Shown piece after piece: positions 7,916-12,003 of a DNA stretch of 12,003 bases. The notes below the pieces were generated by a model. It worked only from the letters and a program-made list of their open reading frames with translations, ran no database searches and had not been told where the DNA came from. Both the position numbers and the translations under genes were made by a program. How positions within the stretch are numbered: position 1 is the first letter of the stretch; each line of letters begins with the position of its first letter. Where the stretch lies: NCBI GenBank assembly GCA_025201865.1, contig MU603052.1, positions 11,765-23,767 on the forward strand, read 5' to 3'. The DNA is from Ramicandelaber brevisporus (taxonomy: Eukaryota; Kickxellomycota; Ramicandelaberales; Ramicandelaberaceae).

Positions 7916-9070
7916 CTAGCCGCGGCGGGAGAGACCGGCTTTGAGGTAGACGGAGTCGACGACGCGCATGTTCTTGACGGCGTCGATGGCGTCGGGGAGC
8001 ACTGTGCTCGGCGTGCCGCTCTTGACGGCGCTGGCAAACTCGACCAGCTGGTGGTAGTATGTCGAGTCGCTGTTCTCGCCGTACTGCGTCTCGGTCGTGC
8101 GGCGGCCGGTGGCGCTGTCGTCGACAATGATCTCGTGCGTGAAGAACGGCGCCATGAAGTTGTCGAACGTGGCCGTGCCGTTCGTGCCGGTGACGCGCAG
8201 CAGCGGCGCCAGCACCTGCAGCACCGATCCGTTGAACGACAGGTCTGCGGTGGCTGTGATCTTGCGGCCACGGTTGTCGATGTCGAGCTCGAAGCGCATG
8301 GCGGTGTCGATCTGCGGCTCGTTCAGCGCCGGCTGGATGGTCGGCGTGGCGCTGGTCACCGTGATGGGGACGTCGGCGTCATCGAGCACGAGCCGGATGG
8401 CGCTGACGGCGTAGCAGCCGAGATCCATCATGGCGCCGCCAGCCAGCGCGTGCTTGAAGCGGATGTCGGTCTTCTTGTCGAACCAGTAGCTCGGCACGGT
8501 CACGTTGACGTGGATGGACTGCACGTCGCCGACGGCGCTGCTGCGCACGATCTCGCGGAAGCGGCGCGCGGCGGGGTGGCAGCGCCAGTGGAACGCCTCG
8601 TAGCACTGCAGCGGCGCTCTGCCGGATGCCGCCAGCTCGGCGTTCTTTGCGTGCAGCGCGTCGACAATCTGCTGCGCCTCGTCGGCGTTGGCCGCCACCG
8701 GCTTCTCGCACAGCACGTGCTTGCCGTGCGCGATGGCGCGCAGCGCGTACTGCAGGTGCAGCGAGTTTGGCAGCGGGATGTACACGGCGTCGATGTCGGC
8801 GTCGGCGATCAGCTCGTCGTACGACGCAAGCACGCGCGCGATGCCGTGCTTCTTCGCGAACGCGGCTGCCTTCTGTGTGTCGCGCGCAGCCACCGCCGTG
8901 ACAGCCACGCTGTCGGGCAGCAGCCTGGCCGGCTTGATGATGGCGTTCGGGGCAATGGCGGCGGCGCCGAGCACGCCGATGCGCAGCGGACGCGCGGCAG
9001 ATGGGTCCTGAGTCGGCAGCACGGTGCGCGGGAAGTTGATGCGGTAGATGCGGCCGAGGAAGTCAAACAT
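7916..9070 (-). CDS. Gfo/Idh/MocA-family NAD(P)-dependent oxidoreductase (dihydrodiol / D-xylose 1-dehydrogenase-like)
   Basis: A 384-residue protein. The Rossmann start RIGVLGAAAIAP is at 30-41, DAVYIPLPNSLH at 94-105, and the family hallmark CEKP at 121-124 with Lys123. YEAFHWRCHP (158-167) and GGAMMDLGCY (211-220) follow in the substrate-binding and beta-sheet domain. This combination resembles eukaryotic dimeric dihydrodiol dehydrogenases and fungal NADP-dependent D-xylose 1-dehydrogenases, which oxidise aldose sugars or trans-dihydrodiols; the substrate cannot be read from sequence. It is probably cytosolic: I see no signal peptide and no peroxisomal tail (it ends SRRG). The ATG at 9070 is the first in frame; an extension to 9151 would need a GTG and reads into a CA-repeat leader. 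Coding DNA is strongly GC-rich with G/C at third positions, which leaves a long open frame on the opposite strand. It is divergent from the GNAT gene. Confidence 0.9.
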   Translation of the reverse strand: MFDFLGRIYRINFPRTVLPTQDPSAARPLRIGVLGAAAIAPNAIIKPARLLPDSVAVTAVAARDTQKAAAFAKKHGIARVLASYDELIADADIDAVYIPLPNSLHLQYALRAIAHGKHVLCEKPVAANADEAQQIVDALHAKNAELAASGRAPLQCYEAFHWRCHPAARRFREIVRSSAVGDVQSIHVNVTVPSYWFDKKTDIRFKHALAGGAMMDLGCYAVSAIRLVLDDADVPITVTSATPTIQPALNEPQIDTAMRFELDIDNRGRKITATADLSFNGSVLQVLAPLLRVTGTNGTATFDNFMAPFFTHEIIVDDSATGRRTTETQYGENSDSTYYHQLVEFASAVKSGTPSTVLPDAIDAVKNMRVVDSVYLKAGLSRRG

Positions 9071-9073
9071 GGA

Positions 9074-9136
9074 TATGTGTGTATTTGTGTGTGTAAGTGT
9101 TTGTGTGTATTTGCGAAGGTGTGTAAGTGTTGTGTA
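9074..9136 (-). repeat. CA-rich leader directly upstream of the oxidoreductase start
   Basis: An imperfect (TG)n/(CA)n stretch on the plus strand that reads as CACACA-rich, nearly G-free leader on the minus strand, ending four bases before the ATG at 9070. An unstructured, A/C-rich leader next to the start is typical of efficiently translated fungal mRNAs; that effect here is inference. Confidence 0.6.
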
Positions 9137-9225
9137 AAAGAATGGTGGCACAAACTGGCGCTGCTACAGAGACTGTTGAAGTTGATATGATGCGTCAGCA
9201 AGCCAGGAGCGGACTGGGAGTATGC

Positions 9226-9255
9226 GAGTGAGAGCGAGAGTGAGAGTGAGAGTGA
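9226..9255 (-). promoter_or_regulatory. CT-rich tract (minus strand) upstream of oxidoreductase gene
   Basis: Repeated GAGAGT on the plus strand reads as CTCACT repeats on the minus strand, 155-185 bases before the oxidoreductase ATG. It lies about 100 bases downstream of the TATA box, in the expected position for an initiator or early 5' UTR. Confidence 0.5.
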
Positions 9256-9348
9256 GTTGGCTCGAGCGGAGCAGCAGAATGAAAACAGTGAAATGACGAT
9301 GATAGTGAAGTTGATGTGGGAATATAACCGAGGCAGTGTGCAGGCTCG

Positions 9349-9356
9349 CTTTTATA
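9349..9356 (-). promoter_or_regulatory. TATA box for the oxidoreductase gene
   Basis: On the minus strand the sequence is TATAAAAG, a full TATA consensus, followed by CGAGCC. It lies about 280 bases upstream of the ATG at 9070, with the CT-rich tract between. It is the best TATA element I see in the window. Confidence 0.5.
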
Positions 9357-9398
9357 ATGCCTCGCTTCAATGCCAAGAGAGCAAGCCACGCTAGGAAA

Positions 9399-9423
9399 AG
9401 CACAGCACAGCACAGCACAACAC
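9399..9423. repeat. AGCAC pentanucleotide tandem repeat
   Basis: Four perfect AGCAC units followed by one AACAC. It sits in the divergent promoter region and is a likely length-variable minisatellite. Confidence 0.85.
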
Positions 9424-9832
9424 ACTACGCATGTATTCTTGGCAGCGAACACCTGGCGTCGGGTCTCGGCACCTCGCTCGGCGTCGTCTTGGCACATCCA
9501 CCACGTTGCCGAATCTGGTCTTGGCTGCAGCTCAGCTCTGCACAGCTGGCAGTCACGCGAAGGTCGAGCTGGCAAATGATGTCGATGATGGTGATTGCCA
9601 AATAGCACGATTGTTAGCAGAATGGATGGTCGAGTGTGCGAGTGCGACTGCTGATTGCTGGCTGCTATTGATGCTGCTGCGGCACAATGTCTGCGGACGA
9701 TGTCTGGCGGTTCATATAGCTGCGGCAGGAGTGGACCAGCTCGCAGATCTCTCGCCAGCCCGCGTTCCTCCTCTCACCTGACCGCTACTGCTCTCGACTC
9801 GACTCGTCATCTCCATCCACACTCGCAGTTAT

Positions 9833-9861
9833 TCGTCCTCCTCTGTTTGTTCTCTTCTTTG
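9833..9861 (+). promoter_or_regulatory. CT-rich leader directly before GNAT start
   Basis: A pyrimidine-rich run (TCCTCCTCTG..TTCTCTTCTTTG) ends one base before the ATG at 9863. It has the same orientation as the tracts before the other genes, but is looser and much nearer the start. Confidence 0.4.
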
Positions 9862-9862
9862 C

Positions 9863-11029
9863 ATGCCCGCGCTCTTCAAGCAGCACGAGAACCGCACGCT
9901 CGAGCTCGCCTACTTCGGCTCGTTTGCCACCGAGCAGACCATCATCCAGCCAGACAGCCACCTGCTCTCGTCTGGCACCACTCCGGCAGTGCTGGCGTGC
10001 TTCCGCAACACGCACAATCCCGGCCACTACGACTCGAACCACGCCGAGGTTGTGCTCGATGTGTCGACCGCGCGCTACGCAATCACGCATGGCTGCGTTG
10101 CCGGCGAGCGTGGCGACTACATCCAGCCGCGCGGCGAGTACGAGCCGGTTGTGCTGACGCGCGCCATCCTGGCCAACCTGATCGAGAAGGCGAAAGCGCA
10201 GTACAAGGAGTGGGACCTGACGCCGCGTGTGTACATTCCGCCGATTCTCGGTGCACATGCATGGCTCCGCAGTAGCAACGACGCTGTCAATAGCAGCACT
10301 GTCAATGAAGACCATGAAGAAGACGATGACAATGACGATGTACTAGCGAAATGCCAGGCTGAGATTGCCGCGGTGTTTGTCGAACATGGCTGCGACGCCG
10401 GCTCGATCTCGCTCGATGCCGACATCTACCTCATGGAGTACACTCGAACTGCCGATAACAACAACCGCAATCACAATAACAACTGCTCGCTGCTTTCGGG
10501 CAAGTCGAGTGGATACGTGGTCCGCCGCGCCACACACGACGATATCGCCGGCATCGCAGCAGTGTCGTCGCGCGCATATGGCTGGGTCGAGCGCACCGGC
10601 GACGACTCCTGGATCGCGCCGAAGGTCAGCGCCATGATCAACGATCCGCTCTCCCGCCACTTCGAGGTGGTCGTAACGCCGGCCGACACGCCAGCGGAGG
10701 TGGTGTGCAATGTGTCGCTGTTCCGGACGGCCGCGCTGCCGCACCATCTGAGTGTGTCGTCGGTGGCCACTCATCCCGACCACCAGCGCAAGGGACTCGC
10801 TTCGGCGGCGCTGCGTTACGCACTCACGGCGTTTGCCTCACACGGTGAGAACATTGAGCAGAATGAAGATGAAGATGATAAAGATGAAAGCACAGCTGAA
10901 TCAAACCAGCACGTCAGAGTGCAGCTGCTGACATTCGAGCCGTACGTCCGCCATCTGTATCGCTCGGTCGGCTTTGAGGATGTCGCGGCGATTGCACTGA
11001 TCGAAGGCTCGTTCGCGTCCAGCAGCTAA
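9863..11029 (+). CDS. GNAT-family acetyltransferase-like protein with unrecognised N-terminal half
   Basis: A 388-residue protein from a clear ATG. Residues 217-388 are a GNAT fold: the start YVVRRATHDDIAGIAAVSSRAY (218-239), then strand-4/helix-3 motif A (VSSVATHPDHQRKGLASAAL, 298-317) with the acetyl-CoA pyrophosphate loop Gln308-Arg-Lys-Gly-Leu-Ala313, and motif B LYRSVGF (365-371). The substrate cannot be predicted. Residues 1-135 look like a folded domain (AYFGSFATEQ, CVAGERGDYIQPRGEYEP) that I do not recognise. Low-complexity segments separate or interrupt domains: acidic at 149-159, Asn-rich at 199-207, and an acidic stretch at 330-346 inside the GNAT fold between motifs A and B. Those segments use AT-richer codons than the GC-rich remainder. 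The gene diverges from the oxidoreductase gene and converges on the CaaX-protein gene. Confidence 0.8.
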   Translation: MPALFKQHENRTLELAYFGSFATEQTIIQPDSHLLSSGTTPAVLACFRNTHNPGHYDSNHAEVVLDVSTARYAITHGCVAGERGDYIQPRGEYEPVVLTRAILANLIEKAKAQYKEWDLTPRVYIPPILGAHAWLRSSNDAVNSSTVNEDHEEDDDNDDVLAKCQAEIAAVFVEHGCDAGSISLDADIYLMEYTRTADNNNRNHNNNCSLLSGKSSGYVVRRATHDDIAGIAAVSSRAYGWVERTGDDSWIAPKVSAMINDPLSRHFEVVVTPADTPAEVVCNVSLFRTAALPHHLSVSSVATHPDHQRKGLASAALRYALTAFASHGENIEQNEDEDDKDESTAESNQHVRVQLLTFEPYVRHLYRSVGFEDVAAIALIEGSFASSS

Positions 11030-11115
11030 GAATGTTACATTGAAAGATACGATAGGTGGGTGCGTGTATGAGACAGGTGTTATTAGGTTGTTTGTATTAG
11101 GCAGTAGATTCGTAT

Positions 11116-11149
11116 TAGTCGACAGTTGACAGTTACTAGTCGACAGTTG
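11116..11149. repeat. Short direct repeat in convergent 3' region
   Basis: TAGTCGACAGTTG occurs at 11116-11128 and again at 11137-11149, 21 bases apart. A third GACAGTT lies between them at 11128-11134. It sits in the 140-base gap between two convergent genes, within the presumed 3' UTRs. Function unknown. Confidence 0.8.
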
Positions 11150-11169
11150 CGAGCTATCGGTGTATCGCG

Positions 11170-12003
11170 CTAGAGGATGGTGCAGCACGACTTGGTGGCG
11201 TGCGCCTCGCCAACCAGATCGCGGATCGGAATCTCCTCCTTGATGCCCATGTTGCCGATGGTGCTGTTGTGCTGGCTGCGGATCTGCGCCATCTGCGCCA
11301 TCTTCAGCCGCTGGACCGCAAGTGCAGCTGGCGGCATGTTCTGCAGCGGGTTGTGGTGAGTCGAGTTTCCGTACATCGAGTCTGTTCGTGTGTCGGTCGA
11401 CTTGGCTCGGCTCATGTGCGGATGATGGAGCGACGCAAACGACTGTTCCGGTGCAGATGGCAGCGGTTTGTGGTACATCGACTGGAATGGCTTCGCTGCT
11501 GCCGCCTTTGATACTGATGTTGATGAGTGTGGATGTGTGTTTGAAGAGAGCGGAGGAGAGTGCGGCGGCGAGAGTGACGAGTGGATTGGAGCGAGAGTCG
11601 GCGAGTGCATGCCACTCTGTGCGAGAGGCGACGACGTGAGCGACTTCTGCGACAGCAGGACCGACCGCGCTGCCGCCGACTGTGCTGCGACGTTGCTGCT
11701 GTTATTATTGTTGTTGTTGTTGCTGTTACTGCCACCGAGCGCTCGGAACTGCGGCGACCGCGGCGGGATGACGCTGCCTGCCCCGCTGTTGAGCGATCGG
11801 AGAACCGGCGACCGCGGAGCATCGGCGCTCGGCCTGAACTGGAAGCTGTTGCTGCCGCCATGGCCATTACTGTTGCCGTTGCTGCCAACTCTAGATCCAA
11901 CTCCAACTACAGACACAGACGACGGGCCAACCGAGCGGTCGCCAATGTTCCCGCCGAGATCGGTTCTGCGGATGTCGCTGACCGAGATCTTGCGCGGCCG
12001 GCC
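11170..12003 (-). CDS. Ser/Asn-rich disordered protein with C-terminal CaaX box, 3' part of gene (runs off right edge)
   Basis: The minus-strand frame is open from the window edge to a TAG at 11170-11172, giving 277 visible residues; the true start lies outside. The internal GTG at 11916 is not a start, as the frame continues upstream in similar Ser/Arg-rich sequence. The protein is low-complexity: Ser, Asn, Gly, Pro and His dominate, with seven Asn at 95-101 and six Ser-Pro sites (about visible residues 65, 83, 125, 134, 145 and 149) plus a basophilic RKIS near the edge. A near-repeat PRSPVLRSL / PRSPQFRAL occurs at 63-70 and 81-89. A possible amphipathic helix (about 224-245) precedes the tail KSCCTIL. 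CTIL is a canonical CaaX box; Leu at the last position favours geranylgeranylation, and the extra Cys could be palmitoylated. The tail resembles those of G-protein gamma subunits, but I see no GGL domain. Likely a membrane-tethered regulator; function unassigned. Confidence 0.75.
   Translation of the reverse strand, partial: GRPRKISVSDIRRTDLGGNIGDRSVGPSSVSVVGVGSRVGSNGNSNGHGGSNSFQFRPSADAPRSPVLRSLNSGAGSVIPPRSPQFRALGGSNSNNNNNNNSSNVAAQSAAARSVLLSQKSLTSSPLAQSGMHSPTLAPIHSSLSPPHSPPLSSNTHPHSSTSVSKAAAAKPFQSMYHKPLPSAPEQSFASLHHPHMSRAKSTDTRTDSMYGNSTHHNPLQNMPPAALAVQRLKMAQMAQIRSQHNSTIGNMGIKEEIPIRDLVGEAHATKSCCTIL
11701..11721 (-). repeat. Asn-codon repeat (AAC/AAT)7
   Basis: Seven consecutive Asn codons on the minus strand, mostly AAC with two AAT, embedded in a Ser/Asn-rich segment of the CaaX-tailed protein. 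Confidence 0.85.

Larger units (their letters stand above)
9071..9862. promoter_or_regulatory. Divergent promoter region between oxidoreductase and GNAT genes
   Basis: This 792-base region between two diverging genes carries the minus-strand TATA box, the CT tract and the CA-rich leader described separately, plus an AGCAC repeat. Towards the GNAT gene there is a weak TATA-like CATATAG at about 9713-9719 and a pyrimidine-rich leader. Small frames in 9330-9780 are low-complexity and not convincing as genes. Confidence 0.55.

Noticed and set aside
7898-9190. 430-codon plus-strand open frame opposite the oxidoreductase gene
   Set aside because: Its translation is repetitive Val/Ala/Gly/Arg/Asp sequence typical of the complement of GC-rich codons. 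The minus-strand frame has a clear CEKP-type oxidoreductase. It is an antisense shadow.
11170-12003. CaaX-tailed protein as a G-protein gamma subunit
   Set aside because: The tail is similar, but the visible 277 residues lack a GGL domain and are far longer than a gamma subunit.
1-12003. tRNA, rRNA, CRISPR array, transposon or virus-derived genes
   Set aside because: I saw no tRNA-like B box with a matching acceptor stem, no spaced repeat array, and no transposase, reverse transcriptase or capsid-like frame. This was a reading by eye, so tRNAscan-SE and a repeat search would be the decisive checks.

Overview
The window looks like nuclear DNA of a eukaryotic microbe, most likely an early-diverging fungus. 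The genes are monocistronic, compact and apparently intronless. They are separated by pyrimidine-tract promoters and interrupted by trinucleotide-type low-complexity runs (poly-Gln, poly-Gly, poly-Asp, poly-Asn). Start codons are ATG and no ribosome binding sites are seen. The gene content (an F-box/LRR-type family, an SLC44/CTL membrane protein, an Ifa38-type 3-ketoacyl-CoA reductase, a Gfo/Idh/MocA dehydrogenase, a GNAT protein and a CaaX-tailed Ser-rich protein) fits a fungus. The exact lineage cannot be fixed from the sequence.

Layout, left to right: (1) 1-857 minus, the 5' part of an F-box-like gene that runs off the left edge. (2) 858-1558, a divergent intergenic region. (3) 1559-2731 plus, a very-long-chain 3-oxoacyl-CoA reductase-like SDR. 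(4) 3021-5420 plus, a choline-transporter-like (SLC44/Pns1) membrane protein with an unusually large cytosolic insertion. (5) 5948-7663 plus, a second, AT-rich F-box/LRR-like gene, clearly paralogous to the first. (6) 7916-9070 minus, a very GC-rich Gfo/Idh/MocA oxidoreductase. (7) 9071-9862, a second divergent promoter region with a TATA box and several simple repeats. (8) 9863-11029 plus, a GNAT-domain protein with an unrecognised N-terminal half. (9) 11170-12003 minus, the C-terminal part of a Ser/Asn-rich, probably disordered protein ending in a CaaX prenylation box and running off the right edge.

The genes do not form an obvious pathway. The reductase and the SLC44-like protein both belong to membrane-lipid biology but have separate promoters. 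The most notable points are the two F-box paralogues at about 31-35% and higher GC within 5 kb of each other, the roughly 240-residue insertion in the SLC44 protein, the prenylated disordered protein, and an orientation-specific CT-rich tract upstream of at least five starts. I found no mobile element, CRISPR array, tRNA or rRNA, and no convincing new multi-gene system.
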